Part shown: positions 4,348-12,126 of the stretch, piece by piece
How the letters are laid out: every line of letters starts with the position of its first letter
How positions within the stretch are numbered: the stretch's first letter is position 1
DNA from: Phycisphaerales bacterium
Lineage (GTDB): Bacteria; Planctomycetota; Phycisphaerae; Phycisphaerales; UBA1924
Direction of reading: 5' to 3'
Length of the DNA: 13,027 nt
Assembly (NCBI GenBank): GCA_019747615.1
Contig: JAIEQQ010000225.1
Coordinates: 1-13,027, forward strand
Notes under the pieces: generated by a model
Seen by the model: the letters and a program-made list of their open reading frames with translations, nothing else
The model's database searches: none
Told to the model about the DNA's origin: nothing
Translations under genes and position numbers: made by a program

Positions 4348-7300
4348 ATGAGCACGCGGTTTGTACCGGTTGAGCATGAGGTTCGCATGCGGGCGAAGTG
4401 GGAGGCGTCGGGCGCGTTCGCCGCGGATCCGAAGCGGGTGCTGAGCGGGGAGAAGCCGCCGTTTTGCATGTTCATCCCGCCGCCGAACGTGACGGGTGCG
4501 TTGCACCTTGGGCACGCGCTGAACAACACGCTGCAGGACATCTTGACGCGCTCGCATCGCATGATGGGGTTTGAGGCGCTCTGGATGCCGGGGACGGATC
4601 ACGCGGGCATCGCGACGCAGGCGGTGGTGGAGAAGCGGCTGCGCCAAGATGGGACGCTGAAGGGGCCGCTGAAAGACCCCGAGCGCAACGGCGGCTGGAC
4701 GCGCGAGAAGTTCGTCAACCGCATCGGCGAGTGGAAGGACGAGTACGAGGCGCGGATCACCGAGCAGCTCAAGGCGATGGGGGCGAGCTGTGACTTCTCG
4801 CGCCAGCGATTCACGATGGACTCGGTGTGTGCCGCGGCGGTGCGCGAGGCGTTCTTCCGGTTGTTTCGTGACGGGCTGATCTATCGCGGCAAACGACTAG
4901 TGAACTGGGACCCGGTGCTGCAGACGGCGGTGGCCGATGATGAGTGCTACGACGAGGAGATCAATGGGAGCTTCTACTACTTGAGGTACCCGCTGGTCGC
5001 GGTAAATGGCCAAATGGCCAAATTGCCAAATGGTCAAATTGACAAGGCCGAGAAACTGGAGAGCGCGGCGTCGGGTGGACATTTAAAGGATGGTGCCGCG
5101 CGTCCGGTGACGTGGGGCGAGCTTGCGCGGCGTGGGTATCCGGGCGCTGAGGCGCACGATGCGGCTTCGCAGGCGTGGATCACGGTGGCGACGACGCGGC
5201 CGGAGACATATCTGGGCGATACCGGCGTCGCGATCAATCCGCACGACACGCGGGCCAAGGCGCTGCGTGGGTTGAGTGTGGAGCTGCCGCTGGTGGGGCG
5301 TGTGGTGCCGATTGTTGAGGATGAGTACGTGGTGCTGCCGCGCAAGATGGCGGAGGAACTGGGGCGCGATGAGGATGCGAAGGACGCCAAGAGCGAGTTC
5401 GCCTCGGGCTTCCTGAAGGTGACGCCGGCGCACGACCAGAACGACTACGAACTGGGGCAGCGCCACAAGCTCGCCATGATCAACGTGATGGCACCCGACG
5501 CCAGCATCAGCGACAAGCACGGCTGGGCCGACATCGGCGATGCGCACATCTTCGTGGGCAAGAAGCGCGAGGAAGCGCGAAAGCTGGTGGTGAAGTACTT
5601 CGATGACCACTTCGTGCCCGGCACGAGCGAGAAGCTGCTGGAGCAGGTGAAGCCGTATCGCCACAGTGTGAAGCACAGCGACCGCAGCAAGGCGATCGTT
5701 GAGCCGTATCTGAGCGATCAGTGGTATGTGAAGGTGACGGATGCGACGCTGGCGGGTGCGGCGAATGAGGCGATTGGGGTGGGTGCGGGAAGTGGCAAAG
5801 TGGCAGAGTGGCAGAGTGGCAGAGTGGGGGAGGGGGGAGAAAACAGCAAAGCAGCACAGCAGCAAAGCAGCAAATCGGACGGTGAGTCTGCGGGCTTTGG
5901 TGATTCCACGCGCTTGCAGTTTTTCCCTGAGCGCTACGCCAAGACGTATCAGCAGTGGCACGAGGGGATTCGTGATTGGTGCATCAGCCGGCAGCTTTGG
6001 TGGGGTCATCGGATTCCGGTGTGGAGTGCGGGGCTCGTGGGCGGCGGCGATCTCCCACAGGTGATGGAGCGAATCGAAAGCTTGGAGGCAAGCGGCCGGA
6101 TTGCATTCACGCAAACCCCGGTCAACCCGTCGAGCATTCAAGCTTCTCAGTTGCAGACTGCGCCGACGTTGGAGTCCGCTGCGACGATGAGCGAGTACGA
6201 ACAAGCCATCGCGGCAACGCCGAAGTGGCGATTTGCATGTGTGCGATCTGCGACTGACACCGAAGCGATTGCATTTCTCGAAGCCGCGGGCTTCATCCAA
6301 GACCCCGACGTCCTCGACACCTGGTTCTCCTCCGCCCTTTGGCCGTTGAGCACGCTGGGCTGGCCTGATCCCGCCGCGGCTGAGAAGATGCTGCCGGGCT
6401 CGCAGTTCCAAGGATTGCTGGAGGCGTACAACCCGTCCAGCGTTCTCAGCACCGCGCGCGAGATCATCACGCTGTGGGTGTCGCGCATGGTGATGATGAA
6501 TCGCTACCTCATGCCCGAGGGGTGGGGGCAAGGGCAAAGCTCAAAGCTCAAAGCTCAAAGCTCAAATAGAGGCAGCGCTGACGCAAGCGCCGGTTCCCCG
6601 CTCAGCACTCAGCACTCATCGCTCAGCACTCAGCACTCATCGCTCAGCACTTCCGCCCAAGGTCGCGGCCCCGTGCCCTTCCGCGAGGTCTTCATCCACG
6701 CCGTGGTGCAGGATGGTGATGGCAAGAAGATGGCCAAGTCCGTCGGCAACGGCGTGGACCCGCTGGACATCATCTCCAGCCACGGCGCCGATGCGATGCG
6801 GTTCACGCTCTGCCAGATGACCACGCAGACGCAGGACGTGCGGATGCCGGTGCAGAAGGATTCCAAGACCGGCAAGAACACGTCGCCGAAGTTCGACCTC
6901 GGCCGCAACTTCGCCAGCAAGCTCTGGAACGCGGTGCGGTTCGCGATCCTCATGCTGGAGAAGTCCGAAGCGCCCGCGCGCGAGGTTCGCTTCGCTGAGC
7001 TCAGCCTCGTGGATCAGTGGATGGTCTCGCGGCTCAACGCCGGCATCGCTTCGTGTAACGAGTCGATCCGCGCGTACGAGTTCAGCGCCTACGCCGAGGC
7101 GTGCTATGACCTGCTGTGGCGCGACTTCTGCGACTTCTATCTGGAAGCGATCAAGCCGACGGTCGCCCAGAGCGAGTCGCAGCGCGCGGTGTTGCGGGTG
7201 AGCATCGAGACGATCCTGCGACTCATGCACCCGATCATGCCGTTTGTGACCGAGGCGGCGTACGAGCAGGTGTCAAAGCTGCCCGCTGCGAGTGTCGAGG

Positions 7301-7938
7301 GCGTGTCGCTTCTCGGCGCTCGACCAGCGAGCGCGCCGGGCGCTCACGGCTCGCGTGGCGTCGCGGCGTTGCTCTGCGTGAAGGACTGGCCCCGCGGGAC
7401 GATGAACGCGTTGCTCGGGCCGGGCGTAGATATCCCGCTGGTGCAGGCGACGATCACGCGCGTGCGCGAGCTTGCGACGATGGTGAATCAGGCGCGCGCG
7501 ACGGGGAACGTGCCGCCTCGTGCGAGGCTGGTGCTGCACGCGTCCGAGAAGGTGGTTGTGTTGGCGGGCCAAGGGCCGCGCGTGGTGGAGACGTTGTGTG
7601 GGTTGACGGAGATCGTCGGCACGCCGCCGTCGAAGGACGATCGGACGTTGATGCTCCGGTTTGAGGGCGAAGAGCTGCGGCTCAGCGGCGTGCCAGAGCC
7701 GGTGGTGTCCGAGAATGCCTCACCCGGCGCCGCAGCGGCCGACGCCAGCGCCGCCCGAGAAGCGCTGGTGAAGCAGCGCGACGAGGTAAAGAAAAAGATC
7801 GCGAACATCGAGGGCCGATTGTCGAACCCGGGGTATATTGCCAAGGCCCCGCCGAAGCTCGTGGAGGAAAGCCAATCTCAGCTCAAGCAGCTCTATCTCG
7901 AATTGCAGGCGATCGAAGCCGCGTTGGGCGGCGCGTGA
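4348..7938 (+). CDS. valS: Valyl-tRNA synthetase with repeat-derived insertions
   Basis: This is the cytoplasmic class I enzyme that charges tRNA-Val. Numbered from ATG 4348 it has 1196 residues. Diagnostic motifs are PPPNVTGALHLGH with the HIGH-type signature at 53-56; the editing domain with TRPET (283-287) and KVTPAHDQND (from 357); DWCISRQLWWGHRIP (from 543); DPDVLDTWFSSALWP (from 652); the KMSKS loop, here KMAKS (794-798); an anticodon-binding region (WRDFCDFYLEAIKP); and the C-terminal coiled-coil arm (about 1135-1196, with NPGYIAKAPPKLVEE). The family is usually about 870-1000 residues. Extra length comes from insertions near residues 218-270, 480-512, 555-640 and 728-772, three of which contain tandem-repeat DNA. 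The Cys pairs of the zinc knuckle seen before DVLDTWF in some ValRS are absent. The start is uncertain: homology begins at 4348, but ATGs at 4264 and 4300 are also possible. A GGAGG at 4325 lies rather far from 4348. The stop overlaps the lipoprotein start. Confidence 0.96.
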   Translation: MSTRFVPVEHEVRMRAKWEASGAFAADPKRVLSGEKPPFCMFIPPPNVTGALHLGHALNNTLQDILTRSHRMMGFEALWMPGTDHAGIATQAVVEKRLRQDGTLKGPLKDPERNGGWTREKFVNRIGEWKDEYEARITEQLKAMGASCDFSRQRFTMDSVCAAAVREAFFRLFRDGLIYRGKRLVNWDPVLQTAVADDECYDEEINGSFYYLRYPLVAVNGQMAKLPNGQIDKAEKLESAASGGHLKDGAARPVTWGELARRGYPGAEAHDAASQAWITVATTRPETYLGDTGVAINPHDTRAKALRGLSVELPLVGRVVPIVEDEYVVLPRKMAEELGRDEDAKDAKSEFASGFLKVTPAHDQNDYELGQRHKLAMINVMAPDASISDKHGWADIGDAHIFVGKKREEARKLVVKYFDDHFVPGTSEKLLEQVKPYRHSVKHSDRSKAIVEPYLSDQWYVKVTDATLAGAANEAIGVGAGSGKVAEWQSGRVGEGGENSKAAQQQSSKSDGESAGFGDSTRLQFFPERYAKTYQQWHEGIRDWCISRQLWWGHRIPVWSAGLVGGGDLPQVMERIESLEASGRIAFTQTPVNPSSIQASQLQTAPTLESAATMSEYEQAIAATPKWRFACVRSATDTEAIAFLEAAGFIQDPDVLDTWFSSALWPLSTLGWPDPAAAEKMLPGSQFQGLLEAYNPSSVLSTAREIITLWVSRMVMMNRYLMPEGWGQGQSSKLKAQSSNRGSADASAGSPLSTQHSSLSTQHSSLSTSAQGRGPVPFREVFIHAVVQDGDGKKMAKSVGNGVDPLDIISSHGADAMRFTLCQMTTQTQDVRMPVQKDSKTGKNTSPKFDLGRNFASKLWNAVRFAILMLEKSEAPAREVRFAELSLVDQWMVSRLNAGIASCNESIRAYEFSAYAEACYDLLWRDFCDFYLEAIKPTVAQSESQRAVLRVSIETILRLMHPIMPFVTEAAYEQVSKLPAASVEGVSLLGARPASAPGAHGSRGVAALLCVKDWPRGTMNALLGPGVDIPLVQATITRVRELATMVNQARATGNVPPRARLVLHASEKVVVLAGQGPRVVETLCGLTEIVGTPPSKDDRTLMLRFEGEELRLSGVPEPVVSENASPGAAAADASAAREALVKQRDEVKKKIANIEGRLSNPGYIAKAPPKLVEESQSQLKQLYLELQAIEAALGGA
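5004..5042 (+). repeat. Octamer array CAAATGGC inside valS
   Basis: Nearly five 8-nt units (a partial first unit, then CAAATGGC, CAAATTGC, CAAATGGT, CAAATTGA) are translated as Asn-Gly-Gln-Met-Ala-Lys-type sequence, residues 219-232. They fall between the catalytic domain entry and the TRPET motif of the editing domain. This unit is not seen elsewhere in the window. Confidence 0.88.
5791..5830 (+). repeat. Octamer array AGTGGCAG inside valS
   Basis: Five 8-nt units (AGTGGCAA, three AGTGGCAG, AGTGGGGG) encode residues 482-495 (SGKVAEWQSGRVGE). This is the same family as 459-506, where the minus strand encodes the coaC tail VAKWQGGRVAE. Confidence 0.92.
5844..5875 (+). repeat. Octamer array CAGCAAAG inside valS
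   Basis: Four 8-nt units (CAGCAAAG, CAGCACAG, CAGCAAAG, CAGCAAAT) lie 13 nt after the AGTGGCAG array and encode a Ser/Lys/Ala/Gln-rich segment ending near residue 510. It is the same family as the intergenic arrays at 351-398, 1201-1231 and 4084-4128. Confidence 0.92.
6535..6567 (+). repeat. Heptamer array CAAAGCT inside valS
   Basis: Four perfect 7-nt units and a partial fifth (CAAAT) encode the stretch QSSKLKAQSSN, just before a second heptamer array. A single CTCAAAG unit of this kind also sits within the intergenic array at 1201-1231. Confidence 0.92.
6601..6649 (+). repeat. Heptamer array CTCAGCA with 21-nt higher-order unit inside valS
   Basis: Seven phased 7-nt units are arranged as two copies of a 21-nt block (CTCAGCA, CTCAGCA, CTCATCG) plus one CTCAGCA. 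The 21-nt block is a multiple of three and encodes LSTQHSS twice. It sits between the RMVMMNRYLM region and the segment leading to the KMSKS-type loop. Confidence 0.93.
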
Positions 7939-9062
7939 TGCGCGTCGCGGCCGGCGCGCTGCTCCTGCTCGCGGGCCTGTCGTTCAGCCTCGGCGGCTGC
8001 AGTGCCGGCGCGGGCTCCGCGTCGCCCTCTGGGCCGATCGCGATGGGCTCGCGCGGGGCGCCGGCTTCGGGCGCTGAAAGCGCCGGCGCGGGTGCGCAGG
8101 CTCTGACGCAGAGCGTGCGCTCGGTGCGCGATTGGGAGTTTGACGGCGTCAAAGGACGCGCGATCCAGACCGATCACTTTGTGATCTACACGACCGACCG
8201 CTCGGCCCAGATCAGCGAGCGATTGCCTGGGTTGATGGAGAGCGCTCTCAAGCACTACTCGACATCGATCACGCCACTGCCGAAGCCCTCGCGCCCGATG
8301 GAGACCTTCGTGATGTCCTCGCGGGCCCAGTGGCTGCGGCTCACGGTCGCTCGCCTGGGCGAGCGTGCCCGCGCCGTCACCGGCATCGCCCGCGGCGGCT
8401 TCGCGATCGGCGGCAGCGGCTACCTCTTTGACATCGGCCCGTCGGACACCATGTCGATCGCCAGCCACGAGGGCTGGCATCAGTTCACGCAGTCGAGCTT
8501 TGCCGAGTCGCTGCCGATCTGGGCCGAGGAGGGGATCGCGACGTTCTTCGAGGGACACCGCTTTACCAAAGACGGCGTGATCTTCAGCGGCTGGAACAAC
8601 CTTGAGCGATTCGATCGCCTCCGAGCCGCGGCGGACGCGAACCAGTTGCTGCCGCTGGAGACAATCCTGTCCGCGTCGCCGGATCAGATCTTGGCGATGG
8701 GCAACGAGGCGGGCGTGACGTATTACGCGCAGGTGTGGGCGCTGGTGCATTTCCTTCGCGAGGGCGAGGGTGGCAAGTACCGCGGCGCATTCGAGAAGAT
8801 GGTCAAGGATGCCTCCGGCGGGAGCCTGGGCACGACGATGATCGAGCGGCTGCGTGCCAGCGGCGCGCTGAAGTCTCAGGATCGGCGGAGTGTGATGCTG
8901 CTAGCCAGGAATCTTGGCGCCCAGGTGTTCCGGGTCTACGTCAATGGCGACCTGGCGCGGGTGGAGACGGAGTATCGAGCGTTCGTGAAGCAGGTGGTTG
9001 CCCCGGGGGCCAAGCAGCGGGTCACGAGCGGGCTGTCGCCGATCGGGTTTACGACGCCGTGA
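7938..9062 (+). CDS. Putative zinc-metallopeptidase lipoprotein (DUF1570-like)
   Basis: The 374-residue protein starts with a hydrophobic signal and a lipobox-like SLGGC (Cys21), so it is likely lipid-anchored in the envelope. A low-complexity Ala/Gly/Ser linker follows to about residue 60. The core carries ASHEGWHQF, with an HExxH zinc motif at His177-Glu178-x-x-His181, followed by LPIWAEEGIATFFEG (193-207). There Glu198 would be the third ligand, as in gluzincin peptidases and the DUF1570 proteins common in planctomycetes. Substrate and activity are unknown. The ATG at 7938 shares its A with the last base of the valS stop (TGATG), so translation is probably coupled to valS. A GTG at 7935 is an alternative start adding one residue. 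No Shine-Dalgarno is seen. The first residue of the lipobox (Leu18) and Gly-Gly at -2/-1 are acceptable but not ideal, so a normal signal peptide is also possible. Confidence 0.83.
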   Translation: MRVAAGALLLLAGLSFSLGGCSAGAGSASPSGPIAMGSRGAPASGAESAGAGAQALTQSVRSVRDWEFDGVKGRAIQTDHFVIYTTDRSAQISERLPGLMESALKHYSTSITPLPKPSRPMETFVMSSRAQWLRLTVARLGERARAVTGIARGGFAIGGSGYLFDIGPSDTMSIASHEGWHQFTQSSFAESLPIWAEEGIATFFEGHRFTKDGVIFSGWNNLERFDRLRAAADANQLLPLETILSASPDQILAMGNEAGVTYYAQVWALVHFLREGEGGKYRGAFEKMVKDASGGSLGTTMIERLRASGALKSQDRRSVMLLARNLGAQVFRVYVNGDLARVETEYRAFVKQVVAPGAKQRVTSGLSPIGFTTP

Positions 9063-9200
9063 TGTGAAACTGGGGTGTTTTGTGCCTGGGCGGTGCTGGC
9101 GGGCGGGGCGATCGGGGTGTGCTTGGCCGAGTTCTGGAACCGTTGCAAAGAAAGTCCCGAATCGTGTGGCGAAGCCTGACGTGCGGTGTAGGCTTTTGGC

Positions 9201-9227
9201 AGCCCGGGCGATTCTCGTGCGGGCTTT
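9201..9227 (+). terminator. Possible intrinsic terminator or leader hairpin upstream of the amylase
   Basis: AGCCCG (9201-9206) pairs with CGGGCT (9220-9225). Inside it, GCGA (9208-9211) pairs with TCGT (9215-9218, one G-T) around a 3-nt loop, leaving one G/G mismatch. Three T follow, with another four-T run at 9234-9237. It is 138 nt past the lipoprotein stop and 50 nt before the amylase start. It could end the valS transcript or act in the amylase leader. The T-tract is interrupted, so this is a weak call. Confidence 0.4.
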
Positions 9228-9266
9228 GGGCGGGTTTTCCCTCGGTGGTGTGATCACTCAGATCGT

Positions 9267-9271
9267 GGAGG
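9267..9271 (+). promoter_or_regulatory. Shine-Dalgarno of the amylase gene
   Basis: GGAGG ends five bases before the ATG at 9277. It is the only well-placed Shine-Dalgarno in front of a gene in this window, and it decides the amylase start over the in-frame codons further upstream that overlap the lipoprotein gene. Confidence 0.75.
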
Positions 9272-9276
9272 ACGGC

Positions 9277-12126
9277 ATGCGTCAGTGTCAATCGCGGGGC
9301 TCATTTGTTGCTCAGCTCGGGCCCCTTCATCTGCGTGCTCGCATCGCCGCGATCGCGCTGGCGGTGGGTCTTCTGTCGCCGGTGGGCACGCACGGGCAGG
9401 CCCAGGCGCAGGATCGCCAGATCTATATCCAATGGTTCGAGACCTCGTGGCGCAACATCGAGGCACGCCTGCCCGATGCGTTCATGACCGGGTACAACGC
9501 CATGTGGCTCCCGCCAGTGTGGAAGGCCAGCGACGGCTCGCCCGGCTACGACGTCTTTGATCGATTTGATCTTGGCTCGCCCGGGTCCGAGACGATCTAC
9601 GGCACCGATCAGTTCTTCCGCTCGATGATCTCGGAGATGCGCCGATCGCGCGTCGAGAGCTACGTCGACCTCATCATGAATCACAACGGCGCCCGCACCA
9701 GCAACGGGGCGTTCCTCGCCGATGGCGGCTGGCCGGGCTTTTATCTGCCCGCCACCGGCGGCGACTTTTGGGGTGATTTCCACGACGGCTCGAAGCAGAG
9801 CATGGACCCCGGTGGCGCGAACTACGACCTCTTCGCTGGCGATCTGGTCGGCCTGATCGACATTGCGCAGGAGAAGAACTATCAGTTCGTGCGGCAGCCG
9901 GTGACGGCGACACCTCCGCCGGGTCAGACGAACATCCCGATCGGCAACTTCCGCAATCGGCCGAACCCGGCCAACGCGCGGTTCTACCCGGACTTGCAGT
10001 TGACGCCGACGACGTTTGTGAACCCGGCCAACGGGGCGACGTGGACCATCTACCCGTTCAACACCGCGAATCCGATGGCCGGCGACGCGACGATGGAGAA
10101 CGCCAAGGGACTGCTGCTGCGCTCGGTGCAGTGGATGCTGGAGGAGTACAAGGTCGATGGCTTCCGGCTCGACGCCGCGAAGCACATCCCGCAGTCGTTC
10201 TGGAACAACGACTACGACGCGGCGGTCTTCAACCGGCGGATCTACCCGGGCGGCAACCCCGGCACGCCGTTCTCGTTCGGCGAGATCGTCGACAGCAACA
10301 GCTTCATCCAAACGTACATCCGCAACAAGGACGGCTTCGGAAATCGCGATGCGCTGGACCTGAACCAGGCCGGCCAGCTCCGCGATATTCGCGGATCCCG
10401 CGGCTTTGGCTCCTGGCAGAATGTGCTCAATGCGTCACTGGACCTTCAGGACGACGGCTTCCAGAACGGCAGCCAGGGCGTGCGCCATGTGTACTCGCAC
10501 GACAACGGCTCGACGGGCGGCGGAGGTTCAGCGCCGGGCTTCCCGGGGACGGACCTGGCGGCGTTGCCGCAGCACGCGCTGATCCTGTTCATGCCGGGCA
10601 GGCCGATCGTGTATCACAACTCGCGCGAGATGCACACGCGATTCTCGAATCGCGGGTTCTGGCCGCGCGAGGGTAACCCGACGGCTCTGGGCGATGGTGA
10701 TCCGCACCTGCAGCGTCTGGTGAGGATCGCGAACCAGTACGTTCGCACCGACAACGCGAACCTTCCCGGCGCGCCCAAGAGCCTGTTCTACACGCTCAAC
10801 TCGACGGACCCGCAGAACCAGTCGGTGAACGACGTGCTGGTCTTTGAGCGCTCAAACTTCTTGGCCAGCGATCCGACGAAGAACGACATTGGCACCGAAG
10901 CCGCGGCGAGCTTGCTCGTCGGCATCTCCGATTCGTACACCCCAGGCGTCGCGCTGCGAAGCGTGCAGACAACGTTCCCCCCGGGCACGCGCTTGCAGGA
11001 ACTCACCGGCGCGTGGAACGACCCGATCGTTGACGCCTCGAACCAGATCCCGAGCGTCATCACGGTGGACGGCAACCGGCGCGTGCTGCTGCCAGTGCCG
11101 AACAACGCCGCGACTGTGAGCGGCAACACCGTTGAGCATCATCGCGGCTACGTGGTCTACGGCCCCGCGGCACCGAGCGGCACGCTCACGCTGACCGGCG
11201 CAGCGGGCGTGATCCCCGCGGACCCGGTCAGCGTGCCGCAGTTCCAGCGGCGCACAACGCCGATGGACGTGATCAACACGCCGACGTTTGAGATCCGGCT
11301 CGACACCACCAAGACCGACCCCAGCGACACCAACAACTGGGACGATCAGGCGTTCTTCCGGCTCAACGGCGGCTTTGCCGATTACAACGGCAACGGCAAC
11401 TTCGATCAGCCCGCGGGCCTTCAGCTCGATGGTGGGTACGAGAGCTTCCTCACGCAGCGCTCGCCGATCTCGGGCACCGGCGGAACCGGCACCGCCGGGC
11501 TCTACCGCCAGGTGATCAACACGAACCAACTGCCCGAGGGCGTGAACTACCTGAACGTGCTGTGCTATCGACGCCGCACCGATGGCGGCCTGCCGATTTT
11601 CAACGACTTCCGCAAGGTGTTCTACGTTGACCTTCTTCCGCCGCAGGTGACACTCCAGCCGACGCTGGTGCCGATCGGCGGCGGGCTGTTCCAGTATCGT
11701 GTGACGACGACGGATCGCACCGTCAACTCAGTCCACATTCTGGCGAACATTGCGCAGGGCGCGAACCCGCTGACGCTGATCAACAGCTCGACGCAGGCGT
11801 TCCAGTACGACCGATTTGAGTGGCGGTTGTCGTCGGGCTCGCTGCCGGCGGGCGTGAATCAGATCACGATCGTCGCGTTCGAGCTGAGCGGGCGATCGAG
11901 CGTGCAGACGGTGCCGCTGACGTTCGAGCTCGGCTCTGGCGATGTGAACCGCGACGGGCTGGTGACGATCGAGGACTTGTACGCCGCGTGGGCGTTGCCG
12001 TTCACAAGCTACCAGCTTGAGGTGGACATCAACCGCAACGGCACGTACGAACTCGCGGACCGGCAGGGCCTCGAGACGCTGCTGCGGACGCAGGAGATCA
12101 TCCGGATGCGCAGCACGCAGCGCTGA
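9277..12126 (+). CDS. Secreted GH13 alpha-amylase-family enzyme with dockerin-like C-terminus
   Basis: The 949-residue protein has a signal peptide (hydrophobic core about residues 22-36, Ala-rich cleavage area near 40-45) and a GH13 TIM barrel. Conserved regions are visible: region I VDLIMNHNG (Asp131, His136), region II GFRLDAAKH with nucleophile Asp299, region III FGEIVD with acid/base Glu336, and region IV YSHDNG with Asp409. The triad is complete, so hydrolysis or transfer on alpha-glucans is likely; the exact subfamily cannot be read from the sequence. After the barrel come probable beta-rich domains, including a DYNGNGNFD loop (from 702) that looks like a calcium site. The tail has two EF-hand-like repeats, DVNRDGLVTIEDL (from 889) and DINRNGTYELAD (from 917), as in type I dockerins. 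No cohesin or scaffoldin is in the window, so the tail may instead serve calcium binding or anchoring. GGAGG lies five bases before the start. Confidence 0.92.
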   Translation: MRQCQSRGSFVAQLGPLHLRARIAAIALAVGLLSPVGTHGQAQAQDRQIYIQWFETSWRNIEARLPDAFMTGYNAMWLPPVWKASDGSPGYDVFDRFDLGSPGSETIYGTDQFFRSMISEMRRSRVESYVDLIMNHNGARTSNGAFLADGGWPGFYLPATGGDFWGDFHDGSKQSMDPGGANYDLFAGDLVGLIDIAQEKNYQFVRQPVTATPPPGQTNIPIGNFRNRPNPANARFYPDLQLTPTTFVNPANGATWTIYPFNTANPMAGDATMENAKGLLLRSVQWMLEEYKVDGFRLDAAKHIPQSFWNNDYDAAVFNRRIYPGGNPGTPFSFGEIVDSNSFIQTYIRNKDGFGNRDALDLNQAGQLRDIRGSRGFGSWQNVLNASLDLQDDGFQNGSQGVRHVYSHDNGSTGGGGSAPGFPGTDLAALPQHALILFMPGRPIVYHNSREMHTRFSNRGFWPREGNPTALGDGDPHLQRLVRIANQYVRTDNANLPGAPKSLFYTLNSTDPQNQSVNDVLVFERSNFLASDPTKNDIGTEAAASLLVGISDSYTPGVALRSVQTTFPPGTRLQELTGAWNDPIVDASNQIPSVITVDGNRRVLLPVPNNAATVSGNTVEHHRGYVVYGPAAPSGTLTLTGAAGVIPADPVSVPQFQRRTTPMDVINTPTFEIRLDTTKTDPSDTNNWDDQAFFRLNGGFADYNGNGNFDQPAGLQLDGGYESFLTQRSPISGTGGTGTAGLYRQVINTNQLPEGVNYLNVLCYRRRTDGGLPIFNDFRKVFYVDLLPPQVTLQPTLVPIGGGLFQYRVTTTDRTVNSVHILANIAQGANPLTLINSSTQAFQYDRFEWRLSSGSLPAGVNQITIVAFELSGRSSVQTVPLTFELGSGDVNRDGLVTIEDLYAAWALPFTSYQLEVDINRNGTYELADRQGLETLLRTQEIIRMRSTQR

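Noticed and set aside
3235..4647. Long minus-strand open frame overlapping the TPR gene and the valS start
   Set aside because: It is in another frame of the TPR gene, is Arg-rich without domain features, and runs through the CAGCAAAG repeat.
5083..6537. Long minus-strand open frame (about 484 codons) opposite valS
   Set aside because: It is antisense to conserved ValRS motifs. Its Leu/His/Arg-rich sequence includes translated tandem repeats and resembles no family.
8998..9276. Extension of the amylase start upstream into the lipoprotein gene
   Set aside because: The extra 93 residues overlap a real gene, are not signal-peptide-like, and a good Shine-Dalgarno with a signal peptide marks 9277 instead.
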